A stretch of 64,000 nt of DNA, from the NCBI RefSeq assembly GCF_003116135.1, contig NZ_PDOA01000002.1:434001-498000 (forward strand). The letters run 5' to 3'. Origin of the DNA: Teichococcus aestuarii. Lineage in GTDB: Bacteria; Pseudomonadota; Alphaproteobacteria; Acetobacterales; Acetobacteraceae. Position 1 is the first letter of the stretch. Each line of letters begins with the position of its first letter. Shown in pieces: positions 37,184 through 48,366 of this stretch. Made by a program: the position numbers and the translations under genes. A model generated the notes under the pieces. It saw only the letters and a list, made by a program, of their open reading frames with translations. It was not told where the DNA came from and did not search any database.

Positions 37184-39673
37184 ATGTCTGAGGCGTTTGC
37201 TGCAGATTATTTCGACGAACAGTACTACCTGAGCACCAATCCGGACGTCCTCCTTGCCATCACGTCCGGCCATTTCAACAGCGCCTACGAGCACTTCCAG
37301 CAGTTCGGCCAGTTCGAGATGCGCGCCCCGAACGTCATGTTCGACGCGGCCTCATACCTGCTGAACAACCCGGACGTGCTGGCGGCCGTGAGCCAGGGCC
37401 TGATCCCGAGCGCCTGGCATCACTTCGTGAATTTCGGCGTGAAAGAGGGGCGCAGCGGCGGCTCCTTCGAGGGCCAGTTCAGCGAAGAGGCCTATCTGGC
37501 CGCCAACCCTGATGTCGCCGCCGCCGTCGAGAACGGGGACTTCGTCAGCGGCTACGCGCACTACCTGCTGTTCGGCGCCAATGAAGGCCGCCCCGCCTTC
37601 AACACCGATGGCAGCACCGTGACGCCGGGCGAGACCTTCTATCTCACCGCGGGCAAGGACACCTTCACCGGCACCTCCGGCGAGGATACGTTCGTTGCCG
37701 AGGGCTACAGCCCGACCGACAGCAGCCAGCAGACCCAGATCAACGCCCTCGACTCGATCGATGGCGGCGCTGGCACGGACACGCTGAACATCGCGGTCGC
37801 CGGCACTGCCAATTCGCGCCTGGCCGGCACCGTCTCGAATGTCGAGATCATCAACATCGACAATACGGAGGCCGCCGCCGCCGCCGCCCACTCCGGCGGT
37901 TCCGTCGATGCCTCGAAGTTCAGGGGCGCGACCCAGATCTGGCAGATCGGCGACGCCGCCACCGTGATCAACCTGGCCGAGACCACCACGGCCGGCTTCC
38001 GTGACCAGGACGACGACGTCACTGTCATCGCCGCCGACGACGCCACCTCGGTCATGCTGGCGGTCGACAATGTCGATGCGGGCAGCTTCGACTTCGACGA
38101 AGTCTCCGGCGAGTCCCTCGCCTCCGTCACTCTCAGGGGGACCGTCAGCGAGGATTCCAGCGACACGCCCAGTCTCGACATCATCGCGGGCACCGATGTC
38201 GAGGCTGTCACCATCGACACCGAGATCGATGTCTCTTTGGATGTGAACGAGGCCGGTGCCTCGACCAGGAGCGTGAATACGGTCGACGCCTCCGCCTCGA
38301 CCGGCGCGATCGAGTTCTCTGCCGACTCCGCCACCACCTCGGTGCTGACCGGCAGCGGCGATGATGAGCTGTCCCTCAACACCGCCACGGCCCGCGGCGG
38401 CGCCGCCGCCTCGCTGAATTCCGGCGCCGGCGACGACACCATCCGGGTCTCCACCACCGGCACCGGCACGACCACCGTGAACGCCGGCGAAGGCAGCGAC
38501 AGCGTCAGCATCTCCGGCCGCGGCACGGGCGTGCTGACGGTCAACCTCGGCGCGGGCGACGACAGCTTCGAAAGCAGCGTCGCCATCAACGGCAGCGATG
38601 TCATCGATGCCGGCGCCGGCACCGACACGCTGCTGCTGAGCCTGGTCGGCTCCGCCAACATCGGCGCGTTCCGCGGCTTCGACGTGTTCGACGTGAAGGA
38701 CCTGGGCAAGACCCTCGATGTCGGCATCCTGGCGCAGAACAACAGCGTCACCGACTTCGTGGGCAGCGGCAGCTCCAACGCCGGTGTCCTGCAGAACATC
38801 GGCAGCGGCATCGGCTTCCGCGCCACGGGCGACATGGGCACGGGCGACACCCTGAGCCTGACCCAGGCGACCGCCGGCAGCCTGACCGTGACGCTGGACG
38901 CCGACGAGACCGGCACCGCCGACACGACCATCGATACCGCCGGGATGGCGATCAACGCGACCAACGCGAGGACGCTGAGCGCGGTGTTCGACGCCGACTA
39001 CCTGGCCGGGATCGACGGCGAGACGACATCGGGCGACAACGTCTCCACCATCGCGCTGACGAGCGCGGCGACCAGCCTCTCCATCATGTCCGGTGGCGAC
39101 AACGCCTCGAACGTCGTCACCTACACCGACAGCGCGACCACCGATGTGCTGGCCTCCGTCTCCGTCACCGGCGACCGCGCCCTGGACCTGAGTGGCGTGA
39201 CCAGCACCGCCCTGGCCTCGGTCGATGCCTCCGGCCTGTCCGGCGCCCTGACCTTCAGCCTGGCTCAGCTGAAGGATGGCGGCTCGCTGGCCCTGGGCGG
39301 CGGCAATGATCTCATCACCGTCACCAACGCCTCCACCACCGGCGCCTTCGAGTCGATCTCCGGCCTGGGCGCGAATGACCAGCTGGTGCTCGCCGCCGCC
39401 TCCGTGGCGGCCGACGTGGACAGCACCGGCACCTACGCCCTCGCCGGTGGCGTGCTGGCCTTCGAGGGGACGGGTCCGTCCACCTTCGACGAGGCCCTGG
39501 GCATCGTGGATGGCGCCCTGGCCCTGAACGCCGCCGCCGTGTTCGAGTATCTGAGCGACAGCTACCTGTTCGTCCAGGGCACGACGGACACGCTGGTGAA
39601 GCTGACCGGCCTGACCAGTGTGGACAGCCTCACCGAGAGCGCCACCAGCGCCGACCACTTCATGATCGCCTGA
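37184..39673 (+). CDS. S-layer-like surface protein with RTX-type repeats
   Basis: 829 residues with AGGAGA 8 nt before the ATG. No Sec signal peptide. Residues 8-145 contain three related units with the motif NPDV (YLSTNPDV, YLLNNPDV, YLAANPDV), each followed by a FGxxE/GR element; this is an N-terminal anchoring-type repeat. The rest is Ala/Thr/Ser/Asp-rich with almost no Cys and has scattered glycine-aspartate calcium motifs (GGAGTDTL, GSGDDEL, GAGDDTIRV, GEGSDSV, GAGDDSFE, GAGTDTLLL). The C-terminus ends DHFMIA. This fits a type I-secreted S-layer or adhesin protein such as those of Caulobacter relatives. No secretion genes are in the window. Confidence 0.85.
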   Translation: MSEAFAADYFDEQYYLSTNPDVLLAITSGHFNSAYEHFQQFGQFEMRAPNVMFDAASYLLNNPDVLAAVSQGLIPSAWHHFVNFGVKEGRSGGSFEGQFSEEAYLAANPDVAAAVENGDFVSGYAHYLLFGANEGRPAFNTDGSTVTPGETFYLTAGKDTFTGTSGEDTFVAEGYSPTDSSQQTQINALDSIDGGAGTDTLNIAVAGTANSRLAGTVSNVEIINIDNTEAAAAAAHSGGSVDASKFRGATQIWQIGDAATVINLAETTTAGFRDQDDDVTVIAADDATSVMLAVDNVDAGSFDFDEVSGESLASVTLRGTVSEDSSDTPSLDIIAGTDVEAVTIDTEIDVSLDVNEAGASTRSVNTVDASASTGAIEFSADSATTSVLTGSGDDELSLNTATARGGAAASLNSGAGDDTIRVSTTGTGTTTVNAGEGSDSVSISGRGTGVLTVNLGAGDDSFESSVAINGSDVIDAGAGTDTLLLSLVGSANIGAFRGFDVFDVKDLGKTLDVGILAQNNSVTDFVGSGSSNAGVLQNIGSGIGFRATGDMGTGDTLSLTQATAGSLTVTLDADETGTADTTIDTAGMAINATNARTLSAVFDADYLAGIDGETTSGDNVSTIALTSAATSLSIMSGGDNASNVVTYTDSATTDVLASVSVTGDRALDLSGVTSTALASVDASGLSGALTFSLAQLKDGGSLALGGGNDLITVTNASTTGAFESISGLGANDQLVLAAASVAADVDSTGTYALAGGVLAFEGTGPSTFDEALGIVDGALALNAAAVFEYLSDSYLFVQGTTDTLVKLTGLTSVDSLTESATSADHFMIA

Positions 39674-39686
39674 TCAGCGTGGTCAC

Positions 39687-39706
39687 GCCCCGCCTTCGGG
39701 CGGGGC
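39687..39706 (+). terminator. UUCG-capped hairpin after the S-layer-like gene
   Basis: An 8-bp GC stem (39687-39694 with 39699-39706) closed by the stable TTCG tetraloop, 13 nt after the stop. No T-run; it probably acts with the terminator that follows or protects the mRNA 3' end. Confidence 0.65.
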
Positions 39707-39721
39707 AGCCTGGAATGACAG

Positions 39722-39757
39722 AAAACCCCGCCACGTCGCTGTGGCGGGGTTTTCTCA
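39722..39757. terminator. Strong bidirectional terminator
   Basis: A perfect 13-bp stem (39722-39734 with 39741-39753) with AAAA on one side and TTTTCTCATTT on the other. It closes the S-layer-like transcript and can also stop polA transcription from the minus strand. Confidence 0.92.
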
Positions 39758-39836
39758 TTTCTGCTCGGCGTTGCGTCCGGAAGCCCGCTCCTGCCGGCGG
39801 CCTCTCTCCGGGAATGCCGCCGGGCGGCGGCCTGCC

Positions 39837-42690
<2,854 letters not shown>

Positions 42691-42710
<20 letters not shown>

Positions 42711-42915
42711 CCGCGCCGTCCTGCAGCACATAGGTGCGCGAGCAATAGGGGCAGGTCACCTGCGTCGCCTCGATGCGCAACGAGACGGCCGGGTGCCCCA
42801 GCGCGCCGCCGCCGCCATCGCAGGTGACGACCCGGCTGTGGGCCGGCAGGATTTCCTCCGGCGTCACCCCGGGGGTGGCTTTCGGGGTGTAGCCCGTCAG
42901 GTTCGCGTCGCGCAT
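42691..42915 (-). CDS. CHCC-type zinc-finger domain protein
   Basis: 74 residues. It has the zf-CHCC layout: a central VVTCDGGGGALGHPAVSLRIE (Cys, then His) and CPYCSRTYVLQDG at the C-terminus, giving four metal ligands, followed by GGDDHH. This family includes the NDUFS6-like accessory subunit of complex I and small alphaproteobacterial zinc-finger proteins. It precedes polA and overlaps its start. Function is otherwise unknown. Confidence 0.88.
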
Positions 42916-43048
42916 CGTGTGGCTTCCGTCGCTGGCCAAGGTCCTGTGGAACATAGGGGCAGGCGGCGCCGGCCGCCAGTCGGCGGGCGCGCGGGGCGGT
43001 GGCGCGGCGCTGGACGCGGCCGCCCCGCCCCCGCTATGCCGGGGGCCG

Positions 43049-44059
43049 ATGCCACACCGCTCCGGCTGGATGGCCGCCGCCCTCGCCGCCCTGTGCCTGC
43101 CGGGCCTCGCCGGCTGCGCCCCGCGCGTGGTGCCGGCCGGCCCGCCCGTCGCCGCCCCCGCTTTGGCGGAGGATGCCATCCTGGCCGCCGATGGCGCCCG
43201 GCTGCGGCTGCACCACCGCGCCCCGCCGGAGGGTATGCCCGTGCGCGCCGTGCTGCTGGCCCTGCACGGCTTCAACGACCATGCCGGCAACCTGCTGATC
43301 GACGGCTTCGGCCGCCTGGCGGAGGCCGGGGTGCTGACCTACGCCTATGACCAGCGCGGCTTCGGCGCCTCGCCCGGCCGCACCCTCTGGCCGGGGGCGG
43401 CGACGATGGCGGAGGACGCGGCCCTGGCCCTGCGCCTGCTGCGCGCGCGCCACCCCGGCCTGCCGCTCTACCTGATGGGGGAGAGCATGGGCGCCGCCGT
43501 GGCGGTGCTGGCGGCGGCGGGGCCGGCGGCCGATTCGCCGCCCGACGGGCTGCTGCTGATGGCCCCCGCCTTCTGGTCCTACGCGGCGATCGGGCCGGTG
43601 GCGGAGGGCGCCTTCTGGCTGCTGGCGCACAGCCTGCCGGCCCTGGCCTTCCCGCCCAGCGCCGGCAACATCTCGGCCAGCGACAACACCGAGGCGCTGC
43701 GCCGCTTCGGCCGCGACCTGCTGACCATCAAGGACACGCGCATCGACGCCGCCTGGGGCCTGCTGGCGCTGATGGACACGGCCAGCACGCGGCTGGCCGG
43801 CTGCTGCGCGCCGCCCACCCTGGTGCTGCAGGGCGCCAGGGACCGGGTGGTGCCGCCCTCCGTCACCCGCGGCGTGCTGCGCGGCATGCGGCCGGAGACG
43901 CGGCTGGCGCGCTACCCCGAGGGCTGGCACCTGCTGCTGCGCGACGGCATCCGCGACACGGTGGCGCAGGATATCCTGGCCTGGATGGAGAACCCCTCCG
44001 CACCCCTGCCCTCGGGCGCGGATGCGGCGGGCGCGGCCTGGCTCGCGCAGCCGGAGTGA
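43049..44059 (+). CDS. Lipoprotein alpha/beta hydrolase (monoacylglycerol lipase-like)
   Basis: 336 residues. A lipoprotein signal ends in the lipobox LAGC, with Cys23 as the lipidated residue. The hydrolase core shows LLALHGFNDHAGN (oxyanion region), YAYDQRGFGASPGR, the nucleophile elbow GESMG (Ser146), PTLVLQGARDRVVPP (Asp) and EGWHLLLRD (His). This is the serine aminopeptidase S33/monoacylglycerol-lipase type. It is predicted to be anchored to the inner or outer membrane facing the periplasm. It is convergent with the serine hydrolase gene; the substrate is unknown. Confidence 0.92.
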   Translation: MPHRSGWMAAALAALCLPGLAGCAPRVVPAGPPVAAPALAEDAILAADGARLRLHHRAPPEGMPVRAVLLALHGFNDHAGNLLIDGFGRLAEAGVLTYAYDQRGFGASPGRTLWPGAATMAEDAALALRLLRARHPGLPLYLMGESMGAAVAVLAAAGPAADSPPDGLLLMAPAFWSYAAIGPVAEGAFWLLAHSLPALAFPPSAGNISASDNTEALRRFGRDLLTIKDTRIDAAWGLLALMDTASTRLAGCCAPPTLVLQGARDRVVPPSVTRGVLRGMRPETRLARYPEGWHLLLRDGIRDTVAQDILAWMENPSAPLPSGADAAGAAWLAQPE

Positions 44060-44083
44060 CGGCGCCCTGGTGAAGGGGCTTCC

Positions 44084-45202
44084 TCAGGCGCGCAGCAGGT
44101 TGGCCAGCACGATCTCCCGCCAGATGCGGAGCGGCGTGGCGCCCTGCTCCGGCTGGTTGTAGAGGCCGCAGAAGCAGGCCATGGCGAGCCCGGCGGCGGG
44201 CATCAGGTAGAGGCGCTGCCCGCCATTGCCGTTGGCGCCGAGCCAGGGGCGGGGCCCCCCGAAGGCGGGCACGAAGCCACCGCCCTGGTACCAGAGATGG
44301 CTGTAGCGCAGCCCGTCGCCGGTGGGGATGCCGGGGCGGTTCATCGCCTCCAGCCACGCCGCCGGCACCACGCGCTGTCCTTCCCACATGCCGCCCTGCA
44401 GCACCACCTGGCCGATCCGCAGCAGGTCCGGCGCCGTCAGCCGCAGGCCGGAGGCGGCGGAGGGCACGCCGTCCCGCCCCGCCGCCCAGCCGCCGGGCTC
44501 GATGCCGAGGGGGGCGAACAGCGCCTCCCGCGCGAAATCGGGCAAAGGCTGCCCGGTGCCGCGGGCGATCAGCGCGCCCAGCAGCGCCACCGCGCCGCCG
44601 GAATAGGTCCAGCGCTCCCCGGGCGGGTGCTCCACCGGCCGGTCCAGCGCGAAGCGGTAGCGGTCCGCCGCGTTCTCCATGGCGATCTCGCTGTTCGCCG
44701 GGTCGGTATAGGGGCGCGATTCGTCCCATCGCAGCCCCATGGTCATGTCCAGCGCATTGGCCACGCGCAGGCGCTGCCGCGACGGGTCGGCGGCAAGGTC
44801 GGCGTATTCCGGGAACTGGGCCAGCAGCGGCGCCCCGGGCGGCGGCACCGCGCCGCGCCCGAGGGCGATGCCATAGAGCAGCCCCACCACGCTCTTGGTC
44901 ACGGAGCGGAGGTCGTGCGGCACGGCGGGGCCGAAGGCGACCTCGCCGAGCGGCTGGCCCCAGCTTTCGTCGGCGCCCTGGCCATAATGCGCCAGCACCA
45001 CACGGCCATGGCGCGCCACCAGCACCGCGTGCACGCCGCGCAGCAGGCCGGACCGCAGCCCGGCCGCCAGCTTCTCCGCCAGATCCGGCGCGAAGCCGGC
45101 CCTGGCCAACTCCGCCCTGGCCAACTCCGCCCTGGCCGGGGCCGCCATCACGCCGAGGCCCAGCGCCGGCAGGGCGCGGCGGGAGAGTGGAAAGCCATGC
45201 AT
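44084..45202 (-). CDS. Class C beta-lactamase-like serine hydrolase
   Basis: 372 residues with an N-terminal signal (SRRALPALGLGVMAAPARA). The SxxK motif is SVTK (Ser100, Lys103) and the Tyr motif is YSGG (in RWTYSGGAVALLG), the family VIII esterase/class C beta-lactamase arrangement. The C-terminal third carries LWYQGGG...GANGNGGQRLYLMPAAGLAM. It may be an esterase, a D-amino acid amidase or a penicillin-binding homologue; resistance activity cannot be inferred. Just after the signal peptide the protein has a short repeat (ELARAELARA) encoded by a 15-nt tandem repeat. Confidence 0.9.
   Translation of the reverse strand: MHGFPLSRRALPALGLGVMAAPARAELARAELARAGFAPDLAEKLAAGLRSGLLRGVHAVLVARHGRVVLAHYGQGADESWGQPLGEVAFGPAVPHDLRSVTKSVVGLLYGIALGRGAVPPPGAPLLAQFPEYADLAADPSRQRLRVANALDMTMGLRWDESRPYTDPANSEIAMENAADRYRFALDRPVEHPPGERWTYSGGAVALLGALIARGTGQPLPDFAREALFAPLGIEPGGWAAGRDGVPSAASGLRLTAPDLLRIGQVVLQGGMWEGQRVVPAAWLEAMNRPGIPTGDGLRYSHLWYQGGGFVPAFGGPRPWLGANGNGGQRLYLMPAAGLAMACFCGLYNQPEQGATPLRIWREIVLANLLRA
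45099..45137. repeat. 15-nt tandem repeat in the serine hydrolase gene
   Basis: GCCCTGGCCAACTCC (plus-strand reading) occurs two full times plus 9 nt of a third. It encodes the ELARA repeat at the start of the mature protein. Because the unit is a multiple of three, copy-number change would alter linker length without a frameshift. Confidence 0.85.
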
Positions 45203-45455
45203 CGCATCCTCACGCTGGTGGCGGAGAGGAGAAAGAACATTGCGGAATAGAAATCAAGACGTTCCGGGCGCCGGCCGTCCCGGATATGGCGCCACGCGAC
45301 CGGCGGAACCCTGGCCGCTTCATGTGCAATCCGATACGTCGCGGCCCGAAGGACAGAGGAAACGCCACGTTTTGAACCGCTTGCCGGGGGCGGATTGACC
45401 CCGGCCCGGCGCTTTGAAACGCTGCCGGCCGATTCCCGTCCAAGGAGATACGCCG
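45203..45455. other. Divergent intergenic region, no gene seen
   Basis: About 250 nt between the divergent serine hydrolase and amidohydrolase genes. It must carry both promoters. No reading frame with a plausible product or obvious palindrome is seen. Confidence 0.5.
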
Positions 45456-46889
45456 GTGGCCCGCACGCTGATTCGCGCCTCGCACATCATCGCCTACCAG
45501 AATGGCGGGCACCGCCACCTGAAGGATGGCGTCGTGGTGATCGAGAACGACACGATCCTGCATGTCGGCCAGGGCTATGAGGGGCCGGTGGACGAGACCA
45601 TCGACGCCGCCGGCCAGGTGGTGACGCCGGGCTTCATCAACACCCACGCCCATCTCTCGGAAAGCCCGCTCGACAAGAGCTTCGTCGAGGACCGGGGGCC
45701 GCGGCAGTTCTACCTCTCCGGCCTGTTCGAATTCCTGACGGCGCGCGACGGCGCCATCACCGAGGAAGCCCGCCGCGCCTGCATCGCCTACTCGATGCCC
45801 GAGCTGCTGCGCACCGGCACCACCACCATCATGGAGATCGGCGGCCATGGCGACGTGGTGGCCGAGCATGCCGAGCGCGTGGGGCTGCGCGCCTATATCG
45901 GCCAGGGCTACCGCTCCGGCCGCTGGCTGACCGCCAATGGCCGCACCGTGGAGTACGAGTGGCTGCCGGATGACGGGCTCGCCGGGTTCAACGCCGCCGT
46001 CGATTTCATCGGGCGCGTCGAGGGCCGCGCCAATGGCCGCATCAAGGGCTTCCTGACGCCGATGCAGATCGACACCTGCTCGGAGGCGCTGCTGCGGCGC
46101 TCGGCCGACGCGGCGCGCGACATGAAGGTGCCGCTGGCGCTGCACGTCTCCCAGTCCGTGCCCGAGTTCCACGAGATGACGCGGCGCAACGGCTGCACGC
46201 CCATCGAGTGGCTGGAGAAGATCGGCTTCCTGTCGGAGCGCTGCATCCTCGGCCACTGCATCATCCCGGGCGAGAGCTCCTGGGCCAACTACCAGGCGGA
46301 CGACATCGGCATCCTGGCCGATACGGGTGCCAACGTGGCGCATGCGGTGTGGGTCTTCGCCCGGCGCGGCATCGCCATGGAGAGCTTCGCCCGCTACCAG
46401 GCGCGCGGCGTGAACATGACCATCGCCACCGACACCTGCCCGCAGAGCATGATCGAGGCGATGCGCTGGACCTCGGTGGTCTCCAAGATCGTCGACCGGC
46501 GGACGCAGGTGGCCACCGCGGCCGACGTGTTCAACGCCGCCACGCTGAACGGCGCCAAGGCGCTGGGGCGCGAGGATCTCGGCCGCATCGCCCCCGGCGC
46601 CAAGGCCGACCTGCTGCTGTGGAAGGGCGACAGCCTGTTCATGACGCCGCTGCGCGACCCGATCCGCAACCTGGTCTTCTCCGCCACGGCCGAGGACCTG
46701 GACACCACGATCATCGACGGCCGCGTGGTGATGCGCGGCGGCGTGGTGCCGGGCTACGACCCGGTGGAGCTGGGCCGCGCCGTGCAGCAGGGCGCCGAGG
46801 CCATGTGGGCCGGCATGAAGAGCCGCGACTGGGCGGGGCGCGACATCGAGCAGCTCTCGCCCTCGAGCTTCCCCGCCTTCCAGGGCTGA
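45456..46889 (+). CDS. Amidohydrolase family protein (TrzN/cytosine deaminase-like)
   Basis: 477 residues from a GTG preceded by AAGGAGA (7 nt). It is a metal-dependent hydrolase: VVTPGFINTHAHLSE gives His64 and His66, LALHVSQS the next ligand, ILGHCIIP another His and IATDTCPQ the catalytic Asp. C-terminal LGREDLGRIAPGAKADLLLWKG is the composite-barrel return typical of the superfamily. The closest general type is aminohydrolases acting on triazines, guanine-like or cytosine-like rings. The true substrate is unknown. An ATG at 45414 lacks a ribosome-binding site. Confidence 0.92.
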   Translation: MARTLIRASHIIAYQNGGHRHLKDGVVVIENDTILHVGQGYEGPVDETIDAAGQVVTPGFINTHAHLSESPLDKSFVEDRGPRQFYLSGLFEFLTARDGAITEEARRACIAYSMPELLRTGTTTIMEIGGHGDVVAEHAERVGLRAYIGQGYRSGRWLTANGRTVEYEWLPDDGLAGFNAAVDFIGRVEGRANGRIKGFLTPMQIDTCSEALLRRSADAARDMKVPLALHVSQSVPEFHEMTRRNGCTPIEWLEKIGFLSERCILGHCIIPGESSWANYQADDIGILADTGANVAHAVWVFARRGIAMESFARYQARGVNMTIATDTCPQSMIEAMRWTSVVSKIVDRRTQVATAADVFNAATLNGAKALGREDLGRIAPGAKADLLLWKGDSLFMTPLRDPIRNLVFSATAEDLDTTIIDGRVVMRGGVVPGYDPVELGRAVQQGAEAMWAGMKSRDWAGRDIEQLSPSSFPAFQG

Positions 46890-46923
46890 AGGCGCCGCCC
46901 GGCCGGGCGGGAACCCTTCTCCG

Positions 46924-46957
46924 GCGCCGCCGTTCCTTTGTCCGGGAACGGCGGCGC
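46924..46957 (+). other. Long hairpin immediately before the ZIP transporter gene
   Basis: A perfect 13-bp GC-rich stem (46924-46936 with 46945-46957) with an 8-nt loop lies 14 nt before the ATG of the ZIP gene and 34 nt after the amidohydrolase stop. No T-run. It could be a weak terminator or a structure that influences translation of the transporter. Confidence 0.55.
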
Positions 46958-46971
46958 GGGAAGGGGCCTGG

Positions 46972-47730
46972 ATGTTCGAGAGCATGCCGCTGTGGCTGCA
47001 GGCCGGGTTCTGGGGGCTCCTCGGCGGCTCCTCGCTGGTGATCGGGGCGGCGCTCGCCTACCTCGTCCGGCTGCCCGCCCGGGTGACGGCCGGCATCATG
47101 GCCTTCGGCTGCGGCATCCTGATCTCCGCCGTCGCCTATGAGCTGGTCGAGGAAGGCTTCCGGCAGGGCGGCATCTGGCCCGTCATCGGCGGCGCCCTGG
47201 CCGGCTCGGCCGCCTACACGCTGGCCAACTGGCTGGTGTCGCGCCGCGGCGGCCGGCACCGCAAGCGCTCGGGCGAGCAGCAGAAGGCGGTGAGCGGCGG
47301 CGGCATGGCGATCGCCATCGGCTCGCTGCTGGACGGCATCCCAGAATCGGTGGTGCTGGGGGTGGGGCTGCTCGGCGGTGGCGGGGTGAGCCTGCCCATG
47401 CTGGCGGCGGTGTTCCTGTCCAACTTCCCGGAGGGGCTGTCGAGCGCGGCCGGCATGCGCCGGGCGGGGCGCGGCAGGGGCTATGTGCTGGGCCTCTGGG
47501 GCGGCATCGCCCTGCTCTCGGGCCTGGCCGCCCTGCTGGGCGCGGCCCTGCTGGGCGATGCGCCGCCGGCCCTGACCGCCACGGTCAACGCCATCGCCGC
47601 CGGGGCGCTGCTGACCATGATCGCCGACACCATGATCCCGGAGGCGGTGGAGGGCGAGCGGGGCGGGACGGGGCTGCTGGTGGTGGCGGGCCTGCTCGTC
47701 GCCTTCGCCCTGTCCCAGCAGGGCGGCTGA
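46972..47730 (+). CDS. ZIP family metal transporter
   Basis: 252 residues with eight predicted membrane segments. The ZIP ligand-bearing helices are visible: IGSLLDGIPESVVLG (His replaced by Asp in the usual HxxPEG-type site) and FLSNFPEGLSSAAGMR, with MIADTMIPEAVE in a later helix. A basic loop (RRGGRHRKRSGEQQ) lies between helices 3 and 4. It would move zinc or another divalent metal into the cytoplasm, although some ZIP homologues differ in direction. It is followed, on the other strand, by a small His/Met-rich periplasmic protein. Confidence 0.9.
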   Translation: MFESMPLWLQAGFWGLLGGSSLVIGAALAYLVRLPARVTAGIMAFGCGILISAVAYELVEEGFRQGGIWPVIGGALAGSAAYTLANWLVSRRGGRHRKRSGEQQKAVSGGGMAIAIGSLLDGIPESVVLGVGLLGGGGVSLPMLAAVFLSNFPEGLSSAAGMRRAGRGRGYVLGLWGGIALLSGLAALLGAALLGDAPPALTATVNAIAAGALLTMIADTMIPEAVEGERGGTGLLVVAGLLVAFALSQQGG

Positions 47731-47772
47731 GCGGCGCGAAGGGGGCCGGGGGCTGGCCCCGGCCCGGCCGGC

Positions 47773-48138
47773 TCAGCGCGGCGCGGCGTTGAACTTGTCG
47801 AACAGGGCGTTCGCCGCGTCGACGCAGGCCTGCACCGGCTCCTTGTCCGAGCACTGGATGCGCACGGCCGTGTCGCCCCGGCGGAAGGAGAAGCTGGCGC
47901 CGGGCGGCGGCGGGCGGTGCATGCCGTGCATGCCATGCATCATCATGCCCCGCATCCGCTCGTGATGGGGGCCGGCCTCCGGGCCACGGCCCGGGCGCGG
48001 CCCCTCCGGGCGGCCGCCGGGCCCGGCCGGCCCGGCCTCGGCCGCCGGCGGCGGCGCGGGCGGGGCGGGCTGCGCCACGGCCAGGGCCGCCCCGCCCAGG
48101 AACACCGCGCCCACGCCCAGCATCAGCAATCCACGCAT
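47773..48138 (-). CDS. Small periplasmic His/Met-rich protein
   Basis: 121 residues. A signal peptide (MRGLLMLGVGAVFLGGAALAVA) is followed by a Pro/Gly/Ala-rich linker, then HHERMRGMMMHGMHGMHRP, a likely metal-binding (copper, zinc or nickel) segment. The C-terminal 45 residues (FSFRRGDTAVRIQCSDKEPVQACVDAANALFDKF) form a small domain with two Cys, probably a disulfide. GAGGA sits 5 nt before the ATG. No family recognised. It lies between a ZIP transporter and a catalase, which suggests a metal or redox role. Confidence 0.78.
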   Translation of the reverse strand: MRGLLMLGVGAVFLGGAALAVAQPAPPAPPPAAEAGPAGPGGRPEGPRPGRGPEAGPHHERMRGMMMHGMHGMHRPPPPGASFSFRRGDTAVRIQCSDKEPVQACVDAANALFDKFNAAPR

Positions 48139-48366
48139 GTCCTCATCCTCTTCCGTGGTGGCGGCCCGGCAGAGCGGGGCCTCCGTGGCTTCTTGATAGG
48201 CCGGCCCCGCGTGACCGTGCCGCTCGCTCGGCAACCAAATGTGGCTGGCAGGTGTGGCGGGCAAGTGTAGCGGGCGGAGGCGGCGGCCGGCCTTCGGGGA
48301 GAACCATCCACCGCCGCATTGGTTGTTGCCTCGAGGCTTGCCGCCACCACAGAGGAGGCCATCCGC

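Noticed and set aside
37352-39658. Minus-strand frame of 768 codons opposite the S-layer-like gene
   Set aside because: Caused by codon bias of the surface protein gene; no start signal and no known domain.
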